A stretch of DNA of 64,000 nucleotides from Microbacterium commune (GTDB lineage: Bacteria; Actinomycetota; Actinomycetes; Actinomycetales; Microbacteriaceae). The stretch spans positions 1,047,727 to 1,111,726 of the forward strand of contig NZ_JACSPX010000001.1 in NCBI RefSeq assembly GCF_014836945.1. The letters run 5' to 3'. Shown in pieces: positions 25,689 through 33,657 of this stretch. How positions within the stretch are numbered: position 1 is the stretch's first letter; each line of letters starts with the position of its first letter. The position numbers and the translations under genes were made by a program. A model generated the notes under the pieces. It was given only the letters and a program-made list of their open reading frames with translations, ran no database searches and was not told the origin of the DNA.

Positions 25689-25703
25689 TTCCATCATATG
25701 AAA
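25689..25703. promoter_or_regulatory. Imperfect palindrome between iclR-type gene and glcG
   Basis: TTCCAT-cat-ATGAAA is an imperfect inverted repeat (5 of 6 arm positions) in the 79-bp divergent gap. IclR operators are often TGGAA/TTCCA-type palindromes, so this is a candidate site. It overlaps possible upstream start codons of the regulator. Confidence 0.45.
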
Positions 25704-25764
25704 TCGCCGCTCCAAAAGATGCACGGGTGCCTAATCTGGAACTGCACTTCTGGAGGGGAATGAC

Positions 25765-26196
25765 ATGACGACCACGCGCCGGATCGTCGCCATCACCTAT
25801 GCCACGGCGGCACAGGCGGTCGACCTCGCTATGCAGATCGGCGCCGAACGCGGCGTCCGCCCGGTGGTGTCGGTGGCCGACCCGTCGATGACCGTGATCG
25901 CCTTCGGCATGGCCGACGGGGCGACGCCGCACAGCGTCGAGACGAGTCGCCGCAAGGCCGCGACCGCGGCATCCACCCGTCGCCGCACCGCCCTCATCCC
26001 CGACGCCGTCGCGGTCGCGCTGCCGCTCGGCACGGGTGGCCTGCTCACGACGATCGACGGCGGCCTGCCCATCTACTTCGGCGACGAGCACGCCGGTGGC
26101 CTCGGGGTCGCCGGCGGCACGCCCGCGCAGGACGCGGAGATCGCCCTGGAGACCCTGCGCCGCATCGGCGCTCGAACAGAAGGAATGGAACTATGA
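25765..26196 (+). CDS. GlcG/HbpS-family protein
   Basis: A 143-residue protein. It has [40 protein letters not shown] and the glycine-rich C-terminus [20 protein letters not shown], which are GlcG/HbpS (DUF336) lines. Family members bind haem or small ligands or accompany glycolate and diol catabolism. The ATG at 25765 follows ggagggg. It overlaps malate synthase G by ATGA, which ties it to C2 metabolism. Confidence 0.85.
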   Translation: MTTTRRIVAITYATAAQAVDLAMQIGAERGVRPVVSVADPSMTVIAFGMADGATPHSVETSRRKAATAASTRRRTALIPDAVAVALPLGTGGLLTTIDGGLPIYFGDEHAGGLGVAGGTPAQDAEIALETLRRIGARTEGMEL

Positions 26197-28370
26197 CCTC
26201 GCACCTCAGTCGCGCCGATCTCTCGGTCGCTGCTCCCATCGTCGAGTTCGCCGAGGCGGCGCTCGCCGAGAGCGGGCGCGACATCGACGAGTTCTGGGCC
26301 GGCGCCAGTGCGATCATCCACGACCTCGGCCCGCGCAATGCCGAGCTGCTGGCGAAGCGCGACGAGCTGCAGCAGAAGATCGACGATTTCCACCGCGCCA
26401 ACCCCGGCGTGCCCGAGAAGGGCGCGTATCGCGCCCTGCTCACCGACATCGGCTACCTGGTTCCCGAGCCCGAGAACGTGACGGTGACCACCGAGAACGT
26501 CGACCCCGAGATCGCCACGATGGCCGGCCCGCAGCTGGTCGTGCCGCTGCTGAACGCCCGCTTCGCGATCAACGCCGCCAACGCCCGCTGGGGTTCGCTG
26601 TACGACGCCCTGTACGGCACCGACGCCATCGACCAGACCGGCGACCTCGCACCGGGCGCGGAGTTCAACTTCACCCGTGCCGCCGCGGTCGTCGAGCGCG
26701 GCCGCGAGCTGCTCGACCAGATCGCCCCGCTCACCGAGGGCTCGCACCGCGATGCCACCGGGTACGCCGTCGACGCCGACGGCCTGATCGTGCGAACCGC
26801 AGACGGCGACCGGCGCATGGCCGACCCGGCCGGCTTCGTCGGATACACCGGCGAGGCGGACGCCCCGACCGCCGTGCTTCTCGTGCACCACGGCCTGCAC
26901 GCCGAGATCGTCATCGACCGCGCGGGTCGGATCGGCTCGACGGATGCCGCCGGCGTGCAGGACGTCGTCCTCGAATCCGCCATCACGACGATCCTCGACC
27001 TGGAGGACTCGGTCGCCGCCGTCGACGGCGAGGACAAGGCCCTCGGCTACCGCAACTGGCGCGCCTTCATGGACGGCTCGATCAGCGAGTCGGTGACCAA
27101 GAACGGCCGCACCTTCACCCGCGTGCCCAACGCCGACCGCACCTACACGACGGCGGACGGCGGCGAGATCACCCTGCCCGGTCGCGCGGTGCTGTTCATC
27201 CGCAACGTCGGCCACCTCATGCGCACGCCCGCCGTGCTCGACCGCGACGGCGAGGAGGTGTTCGAGGGCATCCTCGACGCCATCATGACCTCCCTGGGCT
27301 CGCTGCCCGAGCTCGAGGGCGAGAACAGGGGCACCAACTCGCGCACCGGATCGATGTACGTCGTGAAGCCGAAGATGCACGGCCCCGAAGAGGTCGCGTT
27401 CGCCGCCGAGCTGTTCGGTCGCGCCGAGCAGCTGCTGGGTCTGCCTGCGCGCACCATGAAGATCGGCATCATGGACGAGGAGCGCCGCACGTCGGCGAAC
27501 CTCAAGGCGGCGATCGCTGCGGCATCCGACCGCGTCGCCTTCATCAACACCGGATTCCTCGACCGCACCGGCGACGAGATCCACACGTCCCTGCACGCCG
27601 GACCCTTCCTGCCGAAGGCGCTCATCAAGCAGCAGCCGTTCATGAAGGCGTACGAAGACCGCAACGTCTCGATCGGTCTGGAGTGCGGCCTCGGTGGACA
27701 CGCGCAGATCGGCAAGGGCATGTGGGCAGAGCCCGACCTCATGCACGACATGCTCGAGAAGAAGATCGCGCACCCGCAATCGGGGGCGTCGACCGCGTGG
27801 GTGCCCTCGCCCACCGCCGGCACCCTGCACGCGCTGCACTACCACCAGGTCGACCCGATCGCCGTGCGCGCGACGCTCACCCCCACCGGCGACGACGCGC
27901 TCGACGGGCTGCTGGTGCCGCCGCTCGCCGGCGAGGGCGACCTCACGCCGGAGGTCGTCGCGCAGGAGATCGACAACAACGTGCAGTCGATCCTCGGCTA
28001 CGTGGTGCGCTGGATCGACCAGGGCATCGGCGTCTCGAAGGTGCCCGACATCCACGACGTGGGGCTGATGGAGGACCGCGCCACCCTGCGCATCTCGAGC
28101 CAGCTGCTGGCCAACTGGCTGACGCACGACGTGATCACCGAAGAGCAGATCGACGACAGCCTGCGTCGCCTCGCCGTCGTGGTCGACGAGCAGAACGCCG
28201 GCGACCCGAACTACGAGAAGCTCGCCTTCGCCGAGGGCGAGCAGCCGGGCATCGCGTACACCGCGGCCCGTCGCCTGATCGTCGAGGGCGCCGCGCAGCC
28301 CAGCGGATACACCGAGCCGCTGCTGCACGGTCTGCGTCGCGAGAAGAAGGCCGAGCAGGCGCCGGCCTGA
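26193..28370 (+). CDS. glcB: Malate synthase G
   Basis: A 725-residue malate synthase G, the full length of the family. Characteristic lines are [91 protein letters not shown] and [17 protein letters not shown]. It condenses glyoxylate with acetyl-CoA to malate in the cytoplasm, using Mg2+. It follows glcG with an ATGA overlap and is divergent from an IclR-type regulator. No isocitrate lyase gene is in the window, so whether it serves the glyoxylate shunt or glycolate use is open. A hairpin after the stop may be its terminator. Confidence 0.97.
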   Translation: MTSHLSRADLSVAAPIVEFAEAALAESGRDIDEFWAGASAIIHDLGPRNAELLAKRDELQQKIDDFHRANPGVPEKGAYRALLTDIGYLVPEPENVTVTTENVDPEIATMAGPQLVVPLLNARFAINAANARWGSLYDALYGTDAIDQTGDLAPGAEFNFTRAAAVVERGRELLDQIAPLTEGSHRDATGYAVDADGLIVRTADGDRRMADPAGFVGYTGEADAPTAVLLVHHGLHAEIVIDRAGRIGSTDAAGVQDVVLESAITTILDLEDSVAAVDGEDKALGYRNWRAFMDGSISESVTKNGRTFTRVPNADRTYTTADGGEITLPGRAVLFIRNVGHLMRTPAVLDRDGEEVFEGILDAIMTSLGSLPELEGENRGTNSRTGSMYVVKPKMHGPEEVAFAAELFGRAEQLLGLPARTMKIGIMDEERRTSANLKAAIAAASDRVAFINTGFLDRTGDEIHTSLHAGPFLPKALIKQQPFMKAYEDRNVSIGLECGLGGHAQIGKGMWAEPDLMHDMLEKKIAHPQSGASTAWVPSPTAGTLHALHYHQVDPIAVRATLTPTGDDALDGLLVPPLAGEGDLTPEVVAQEIDNNVQSILGYVVRWIDQGIGVSKVPDIHDVGLMEDRATLRISSQLLANWLTHDVITEEQIDDSLRRLAVVVDEQNAGDPNYEKLAFAEGEQPGIAYTAARRLIVEGAAQPSGYTEPLLHGLRREKKAEQAPA

Positions 28371-28384
28371 GGCCGGTTGGCTCT

Positions 28385-28412
28385 GGGGTGTGGATGCTGC
28401 GGCATCCGCCCC
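28385..28412 (+). terminator. Hairpin after malate synthase G
   Basis: GGGG-tgt-GGATGC, loop tgcg, GCATCC-g-CCCC forms a long GC-rich hairpin 15-42 bases after the glcB stop, followed by tttgtgt. The T-tract is short, so it is a plausible rather than certain intrinsic terminator. Confidence 0.55.
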
Positions 28413-28479
28413 CTTTGTGTCGATTGAGTAGGCGAAGAGCTTCAGACGCGAGCGGATGAACACAACCGTCGCTCCCTGC

Positions 28480-29598
28480 TTAGAACAAGCGATCTGCGCT
28501 TGCGCTCGGTAGCGTCTCATCAGTTGACAGGATCTGCATGAAGCGCTGATTGATGAACAGCCGTTCGCGCCCGACGCGTAGGTCGACCAGAGCGCCAATC
28601 GCCTCCAGCGCGTTCAGCCAGTTCGTCGCGGTGGGACGCGAGACGCCGCACCGTCGGACGATGTCGTTGATACGGGCGTACGGGTTCTCGAACAACACAT
28701 CCAGTAGATCTGCATTGCTCCCGGCCGTGGTTTGCTCACGAATCTCCGTTCGCATGACGTTCTGCAGCGCCTGGATTCGGTCGATCTTCGACAACGTCTG
28801 CAACGCCGTCTCTTCGATGCCCCGCAGTACGAAGAGAATCCACTCTTCCCATGCGGCGTCTGCCGTCACCCCCAGCAGGAGGCGGTAGTAAGCACTCTTG
28901 TTCCGGATGATGAACCGCGAGAGATAGAGGATCGGCTCGCGTAGAAGATCAGCCTCGACGAGTTGCAGCACATTGAGAATGCGCCCTGTGCGCCCATTGC
29001 CGTCCGCGAAAGGGTGGATCGCCTCGAACTGGTAATGGGTGATCGCCATAACCACGAGCGGGTCGATGTCTGCTGTGGTGTGCACGAAGTCGACCCAGTT
29101 GTCGAGCTTGCGAAGGATCACGCTCTCGCCGGTAGGTGGAGTGTAGATCGCGCTGCGTGTGTTGGGGTCGCCGATGTATGTACCGGGCAGATCGCGCACA
29201 CGCATATCGCGACGGTGGATGTTGGTGCACACCTCGATCGCCGTGTTGATCGACAGCGGACGCTTTCGGATCGCTTCCAACCCGCCGAAGAGCGCAGTGC
29301 GATAGCGCAACGTCTCCTTGGTCTCTGCTGAAGCCGAGTCCGTTGCCTCCTGAGCGAATCGGAACAACTCGTCTGTCGTCGTGACGATGTTCTCGATCTC
29401 AGAACTGGCCTGCGCTTCGAGAAGCGAGATCGAATTCACCAGCACCATGGGGTTCGGCATCCGCTTGGTTGCCTCGTCCATGGCTGCCAAGGCAGCGCGA
29501 GCGCGCGTGGTTGCCTTGAGCACCGGCCTTGTCTCGAAGTCGACGCGGGGAGGCAAGAGCGGCAACTCGTTGTACGGAGCGTCGGGTTTCCACGGCAT
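28480..29598 (-). CDS. Fic-domain protein AMP transferase with class II inhibitory motif and winged helix
   Basis: A 372-residue Fic protein. The catalytic loop HPFADGNGRTGR lies at ~194-205 and is intact. The N-terminal domain has SSEIEN at residues 65-70, matching the (S/T)xxxE(G/N) auto-inhibitory helix, so it is a class II, self-inhibited enzyme. The C-terminus (ARINDIVRRCGVSRPTATNW) is a winged helix-turn-helix. It probably AMPylates a protein target or regulates its own gene. Its base composition is visibly less GC-rich than its neighbours, suggesting transfer. No antitoxin gene is adjacent. A leaderless promoter fits directly upstream of the ATG. Confidence 0.9.
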   Translation of the reverse strand: MPWKPDAPYNELPLLPPRVDFETRPVLKATTRARAALAAMDEATKRMPNPMVLVNSISLLEAQASSEIENIVTTTDELFRFAQEATDSASAETKETLRYRTALFGGLEAIRKRPLSINTAIEVCTNIHRRDMRVRDLPGTYIGDPNTRSAIYTPPTGESVILRKLDNWVDFVHTTADIDPLVVMAITHYQFEAIHPFADGNGRTGRILNVLQLVEADLLREPILYLSRFIIRNKSAYYRLLLGVTADAAWEEWILFVLRGIEETALQTLSKIDRIQALQNVMRTEIREQTTAGSNADLLDVLFENPYARINDIVRRCGVSRPTATNWLNALEAIGALVDLRVGRERLFINQRFMQILSTDETLPSASADRLF

Positions 29599-29604
29599 GT
29601 GTCA

Positions 29605-29634
29605 AAGATAGTGACAGATCTCAGTTACGTGCAA
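29605..29634 (-). promoter_or_regulatory. Probable leaderless promoter of the fic gene
   Basis: On the minus strand TTGCAC (29634-29629), an 18-bp spacer, and TATCTT (29610-29605) are followed by six bases and the ATG. With this spacing transcription would start at or next to the start codon. No Shine-Dalgarno is visible, which agrees with a leaderless mRNA. Confidence 0.6.
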
Positions 29635-29689
29635 AAAATCGGGCCGATTCTTTACACGTCTAACGGATGTGTGATGTCGCTTTACACGT
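29627..29689. repeat. Three TTTRCACGT sites upstream of fic
   Basis: TTTACACGT occurs at 29651-29659 and 29681-29689, exactly 30 bp apart. Its relative TTTGCACGT lies on the opposite strand at 29627-29635, covering the fic -35 box. Such spacing over whole helical turns suggests a regulator-binding array controlling fic. Confidence 0.55.
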
Positions 29690-29741
29690 GCTGGAGGCGT
29701 GGCGAACCGGCATACAAGATCGCCTGCGAGCGAGCCGCGCG

Positions 29742-29813
29742 GAGGTAGGCGACCGCGCCAGCGTCGGAGATTCGCGGCCGGGTTCGGCCTGCCTCGGGTC
29801 GTTCGCCTACCTC
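29742..29813. repeat. Dispersed palindromic repeat, copy A
   Basis: The outer arms GAGGTAGGCGA (29742-29752) and TCGCCTACCTC (29803-29813) are perfect 11-bp inverted repeats around a GC-rich core containing cggagattcg. The whole 72-bp block aligns with copy B at 31550-31619 at roughly three-quarters identity. It is non-coding. Confidence 0.7.
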
Positions 29814-29910
29814 GGATGAGCGGCGAGCGCCTCGGCCGGCGGGATGGCAGACGCGGACGCCGCCGTCAACCCGTGCCCCGCGCCACGGCATCCGCCCGTA
29901 CTCTCTTCTC

Positions 29911-31485
29911 ATGAGCGAGCTCACCACCCCGACGGGGCGCGAACCGGCGCTGCGCGCCATCCCCCGTGACGACGGATCGGCGCCCCGTGTGCTGGTCTTC
30001 GGCGCCACCGGATACATCGGCGGGCGCCTCACCCCGCGACTGCTTAACGCCGGGTACCGCGTGCGCGTGCTGGCGCGCGACGCCACGCGCGCTGAGTCGT
30101 TCGCGTGGGGTCGCGACGTCGAGATCGTCGAGGGTGAGGCGCAGGATCGGGATGCCGTGGCCGAGGCCATGCGCGATGTCGACGTCGTCTACTACCTGGT
30201 GCACTCGATGACCGGCGGCAAGGACTTCGAAGAGAAGGACACCGCGGCGGCGGAAGCGGTGGCGGATGCCGCGGCCGCGGCCGGCGCGAGCCGGATCGTG
30301 TACCTCGGCGGGCTGCATCCGGACGATGCCGAACTGTCACCGCACCTGCGCTCGAGGGTGCGGGTCGGCGAGATCTTCCTCGAGTCGGGTGTGCCGACGC
30401 TGGTGCTGCAGGCGGGCGTGGTGATCGGGTCGGGGTCGGCGTCGTTCGAGATGATCCGGCACCTGACCGATGTGCTGCCGTACATGCCCGCGCCGAAGTG
30501 GGTGCGCAACCACATCCAGCCGATCTCGATCCGCGATGTCCTGCACTACCTGCTGGGTGCGGCGCGCGTCGACGCGTCGGTGAACACGGCGGCCGACGTC
30601 GGCGGCCCCGACGTGCTGCGGTACGGACAGATGATGAACGGCTACGCCCTCGAGGCGGGGCTGCGACAGCGGGCGATCGCGTCGCTGCCGGTGCTGACTC
30701 CGCGGCTGGCATCGCACTGGGTCAACCTCGTCACACCAGTGCCGCGATCGATCGCGCGACCGCTGGTCGAATCGCTGCAGAACGAGTGCGTGATGAAGAA
30801 CCACGCCATCGACGAGCTGATCCCCCGGCCCGAGGGCGGCCTCACCCCGTATCGGCGGGCGGTGGCGATGGCGCTGGGCCGGGTGGATGCCGACGGCGTC
30901 GAGACCAGCTGGCAGGATGCCGAGGTCTCGGGCGCGCCGAGCGACCCCCTGCCCAGCGACCCGGATTGGGCAGGGCGCACGGTGTTCACCGATGAGAGAT
31001 CCGTGCACACCACCGCGCCGGTAGCCGAAGTGTGGCGCGTGATCACGGGGATCGGCGGCGAGAACGGCTGGTACTCGTCGCGGTTCCTCTGGGCCGTGCG
31101 CGGGGTCATGGATCGCGTGATCGGCGGGGTGGGCCTGCGGCGGGGTCGGCGCAGCCGCTCGACTCTGCGTCCGGGTGACGCGGTCGACTTCTGGCGCGTC
31201 GAGGCGGTGGAGGAGCCGCTCGTGCTCGAGTCGGGCGACGGCTCGCGGGGCGGTCTGCTGCGGTTGCGAGCCGAGATGATCGTGCCGGGTTCGGCTTGGC
31301 TCGAGCTGCGGGCTGTTCCGGATGCCGACGGCACCCGCTACGAGCAGCGCGCGGTGTTTTTCCCGCGAGGCTTGCTCGGCCGGTTGTACTGGCTGGCGGT
31401 GCTGCCGTTCCACGGCTTCATCTTCACGGGCATGGCCGCCCGCATCACCGCCGAAGCGGAGGGCGGGGTGGCGGCCGCACGCTGA
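29911..31485 (+). CDS. SDR/NmrA-like NAD(P)-binding protein fused to DUF2867
   Basis: A 524-residue fusion. Residues ~27-290 are an extended SDR: RVLVFGATGYIGGRLTPRLL (NAD(P) loop), DVDVVYYLVHSM and ASRIVYLGGLHPDD. The C-terminal ~180 residues (VHTTAPVAEVWRVITGIGGE, GWYSSRFLWAVRGVMDRVIG) are DUF2867, an SRPBCC-like fold, ending in RLYWLAVLPFHGFIFTGM, a hydrophobic patch. The reaction is unknown; the pairing is widespread in actinobacteria. The gene stands alone and is bracketed by two copies of a palindromic repeat. Confidence 0.85.
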   Translation: MSELTTPTGREPALRAIPRDDGSAPRVLVFGATGYIGGRLTPRLLNAGYRVRVLARDATRAESFAWGRDVEIVEGEAQDRDAVAEAMRDVDVVYYLVHSMTGGKDFEEKDTAAAEAVADAAAAAGASRIVYLGGLHPDDAELSPHLRSRVRVGEIFLESGVPTLVLQAGVVIGSGSASFEMIRHLTDVLPYMPAPKWVRNHIQPISIRDVLHYLLGAARVDASVNTAADVGGPDVLRYGQMMNGYALEAGLRQRAIASLPVLTPRLASHWVNLVTPVPRSIARPLVESLQNECVMKNHAIDELIPRPEGGLTPYRRAVAMALGRVDADGVETSWQDAEVSGAPSDPLPSDPDWAGRTVFTDERSVHTTAPVAEVWRVITGIGGENGWYSSRFLWAVRGVMDRVIGGVGLRRGRRSRSTLRPGDAVDFWRVEAVEEPLVLESGDGSRGGLLRLRAEMIVPGSAWLELRAVPDADGTRYEQRAVFFPRGLLGRLYWLAVLPFHGFIFTGMAARITAEAEGGVAAAR

Positions 31486-31495
31486 CGCGCGGGGG

Positions 31496-31527
31496 GTGAC
31501 GCGCGTCAGCGGTGACGCGCGTCGGCG
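31496..31527. repeat. 16-bp tandem repeat, two copies
   Basis: GTGACGCGCGTCAGCG (31496-31511) and GTGACGCGCGTCGGCG (31512-31527) are adjacent and differ at one base. They follow the SDR-DUF2867 stop and lie 22 bases before palindromic repeat copy B. No function is apparent. Confidence 0.8.
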
Positions 31528-31549
31528 GCCGGAGACACGCCTCACGCGA

Positions 31550-31619
31550 GCGTAGGCGAACGCGCGGGCGCAGGAGATTTCGGGCGAGATTCATCCTCCC
31601 TCGCGTTGTTCGCCTGCGC
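31550..31619. repeat. Dispersed palindromic repeat, copy B
   Basis: The arms GCGTAGGCGAAC (31550-31561) and GTTCGCCTGCGC (31608-31619) pair at 11 of 12 positions. The core shares GGAGATT and CCTCG blocks with copy A at 29742-29813 in the same order and orientation. The two copies bracket the SDR-DUF2867 gene. Confidence 0.7.
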
Positions 31620-31680
31620 CGGCGCGGGCTCGCCGACGGGTCGGCGCCCTTGTATTCCGCGCCCCTGGCGCCACCCAACG

Positions 31681-31706
31681 ATTAACGATAGATTCCCATC
31701 GTTAAT
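31681..31706. promoter_or_regulatory. Perfect 9-bp inverted repeat upstream of the DUF2975-XRE operon
   Basis: ATTAACGAT, an 8-base spacer, and ATCGTTAAT form a perfect inverted repeat 19 bases before the ATG of the DUF2975 gene. The second gene of the operon encodes a small XRE repressor, so this is a strong autoregulatory operator candidate. Confidence 0.65.
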
Positions 31707-31724
31707 CAACGAGAGGCGTCCGCT

Positions 31725-32210
31725 ATGAACACCGGCACCATCCTTCTGCTGAAAGTCGTGATCGCGCTCGCGCTCGCCGGCTCACTGGTCGTCCAGGTGA
31801 TGATCGTGCCAGCCGTCTGGCGCGACCTCGAGGGAGAGGAACTGTGGGGACGCATCACCCTCGTCAGCATCGCGACGCTCGGCATCCTGACCATGCAGGT
31901 GTTCGCGGTGTGCGTCTGGATGCTGCTGACTCGCGTGCGCCGTGGATCGATCTTCCACCTGTCGTCGTTCCGGTATGTCGACGTGATCGTCGGCACGATC
32001 TCGGCCGCCGCGGTGCTGGCGTTCGCGCTGGCCGCGCTGCTCGCGCCGGGCGAGGTCGCCCCGGGAATGGTCGGGCTGATCGGCGGCGCCGGGCTGGTGC
32101 TCGCCGGCTTCGCGCTGCTGGTCGTGGTGATGAAGGCACTGCTGCGTCAGGCGATCGAGCGCGAAGACGAGGCGCGCACGCTGCGCGACGAGCTGGGCGA
32201 GGTGATCTGA
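31725..32210 (+). CDS. DUF2975-family membrane protein
   Basis: A 161-residue protein with four membrane helices: TILLLKVVIALALAGSLVVQ, LVSIATLGILTMQVFAVCVW, VIVGTISAAAVLAFALAALL and MVGLIGGAGLVLAGFALLVV, followed by a charged helix (LRQAIEREDEARTLRDEL). This matches DUF2975, which is regularly encoded next to a small XRE regulator, as here. The function is unknown. The next gene starts at the base after its stop. Confidence 0.85.
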   Translation: MNTGTILLLKVVIALALAGSLVVQVMIVPAVWRDLEGEELWGRITLVSIATLGILTMQVFAVCVWMLLTRVRRGSIFHLSSFRYVDVIVGTISAAAVLAFALAALLAPGEVAPGMVGLIGGAGLVLAGFALLVVVMKALLRQAIEREDEARTLRDELGEVI

Positions 32211-32432
32211 ATGGCGGTGATCGTCGACATCGACGTGATGCTCGCCCGCCGCAAGATGGGCGTCGGCGAGCTCGCCGAGCGCATCGGCATCACTCCGACC
32301 AACCTTGCGGTGCTGAAGAACGGCCGCGCGAAGGCGGTGCGCTTCACCACGCTGGATGCCCTGTGCCAGGCCCTCGAGTGCCAACCGGGCGATCTGCTGC
32401 GCTGGGAGCCGGATGAGGGGTCGGGTTCCTGA
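32211..32432 (+). CDS. Small XRE/Cro-type regulator (YozG-like)
   Basis: A 73-residue single-domain helix-turn-helix: VMLARRKMGVGELAERIG, TPTNLAVLKNGRAKAVRF and TLDALCQALECQPGDLLRW. It starts immediately after the DUF2975 stop, so the two are one operon. It probably represses that operon through the inverted repeat at 31681-31706. Confidence 0.88.
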   Translation: MAVIVDIDVMLARRKMGVGELAERIGITPTNLAVLKNGRAKAVRFTTLDALCQALECQPGDLLRWEPDEGSGS

Positions 32433-32558
32433 CCGCAGTCGCGGCCAAACCTGCGCGCTCGCCCGGAACGGCTTGCGGACGGAGGGGGTTTGTCAACGGG
32501 CATCCGTCGCCGTTCGCCGGATGCCACGCTGGGCCTTCATCGACCGACAGGAGCCACG

Positions 32559-32768
32559 ATGTCCGATCCCACGCCGTTCCCGACCGACCCGATGAAGGCC
32601 GAGGGCACCGACCCCGACATGAGCAAGGATGACGACTCGCGGGAGTCGTCCGACGCCGCCGCTGAAGATCGCCCCGATGACCGCGCGCCGACGCACGACG
32701 AGCAGATGCAGGATCGCGCGGCGGCGCAGCAGCAGGACTTCGGCGAGAAGTACACGAACATCGACTGA
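32559..32768 (+). CDS. Small, highly charged protein of unknown function
   Basis: A 69-residue, very acidic protein (MSDPTPFPTDPMKAEG...). It is rich in Asp, Glu, Ser and Gln with no hydrophobic core, so it is probably disordered. The ATG has aggag eight bases upstream. Its last residues are FGEKYTNID. I recognise no family. Confidence 0.6.
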   Translation: MSDPTPFPTDPMKAEGTDPDMSKDDDSRESSDAAAEDRPDDRAPTHDEQMQDRAAAQQQDFGEKYTNID

Positions 32769-32807
32769 TGGCCGCGTCGCCGGCGCACAGATGGTGCGCC
32801 GGCGTCC

Positions 32808-33044
32808 TCACGACGTGCCGCGGCCCGACTTCTGCTGCAGCCGTTCGATCTGCTCGGATGCCTGGGCCTTATTGAGGTCACCCGGCAGCTGCTCGCCGGC
32901 CTCGCGAGCGAGGGTGTCGAGGTAGCTCCGCTGGGGCGCGGTCATCGGCTCATCGCCCGTGACCCAGTCGGACGGATCTTTCGCCGCGGGGTTCTGCGGG
33001 TCTTCGGCGCCGAGGGTCTCTTCGGAATCGTGTGTGTCGGACAT
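32808..33044 (-). CDS. DUF3072 protein
   Basis: A 78-residue protein whose C-terminal half, PMTAPQRSYLDTLAREAG followed by NKAQASEQIERLQQKSGRG, is the DUF3072 signature. The N-terminal half is acidic and likely flexible. The ATG at 33044 is preferred over the longer frame because the family begins near here. The function is unknown. It is convergent with the acidic small protein at 32559. Confidence 0.75.
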   Translation of the reverse strand: MSDTHDSEETLGAEDPQNPAAKDPSDWVTGDEPMTAPQRSYLDTLAREAGEQLPGDLNKAQASEQIERLQQKSGRGTS

Positions 33045-33139
33045 GCGGGAAGCGTACGCCGGGCCGGCCAGACCGCGCGCGGGATTGACAATCGCGGCGG
33101 TGATGGCCAATGTCGGCGCCTGTCGTCACAATGTCTGCA

Positions 33140-33514
33140 ATGAGTGATGATCTGGATGACCGGCTGCGCCGGATCGGGCAGCATCCGTTCCGGGCGCGAT
33201 TCCACCTGCACGGACGCGACCGTGCGATCGTCGATCTGCGCGGCATCGAGACCGTCCGTCGTCACGCCCGCGAGATCATCGATCAGCGGCTGGCGCCGGC
33301 CGAGCCGCGCAACGACGGCAAGCAGACGCCGTACCGCGGGCATCCGGTCTTCGTCGCACAGCACGCGACCGCCACCTGCTGCCGCACCTGCCTGTCGCGC
33401 TGGCACGGCATCCCCAAGGGGCACGCGCTCACCGACGGCGAGCGCGAGTACGTCGTCGAGGCGATCAGCCGGTGGATCGTGGCGGAGTACCTGCCGAATA
33501 TGCCGCCGGCGTGA
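33140..33514 (+). CDS. DUF4186 protein
   Basis: A 124-residue protein. The lines QHPFRARFHLHGRDRAIV, YRGHPVFVAQHATATCCRTC, RWHGIPKGHALTDGE and IVAEYLPNMPP match DUF4186. Paired Cys and His residues (CCRTC, RWHGIPKGH) suggest a metal site. The ATG at 33140 or the one at 33131 could be used; no clear ribosome site helps. The function is unknown. Confidence 0.78.
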   Translation: MSDDLDDRLRRIGQHPFRARFHLHGRDRAIVDLRGIETVRRHAREIIDQRLAPAEPRNDGKQTPYRGHPVFVAQHATATCCRTCLSRWHGIPKGHALTDGEREYVVEAISRWIVAEYLPNMPPA

Positions 33515-33657
33515 TGCCCTCCGCTCAGCGTCTCGACCTGCGCTGCCGGCCAGCGCGCCTGCACACCTCCCGACTCCGAGATCGCCGATCCCCGGGCATC
33601 CGCTCTACTCTGGAACGTCTGCCTCATCCCCCTCTCGAGGCGCCTTCAGGAGCACTC

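Larger units (their letters stand above)
29599..29910. other. 312-bp gap between fic and the SDR-DUF2867 gene
   Basis: No gene is visible here. From left to right it holds the fic promoter, three TTTRCACGT-type sites, and copy A of a dispersed palindromic repeat (29742-29813). The first ~100 bases are markedly AT-richer than the rest. Confidence 0.6.

Noticed and set aside
26073..28598. 841-codon minus-strand open frame
   Set aside because: It is the antisense of malate synthase G, whose plus-strand product has every family line.
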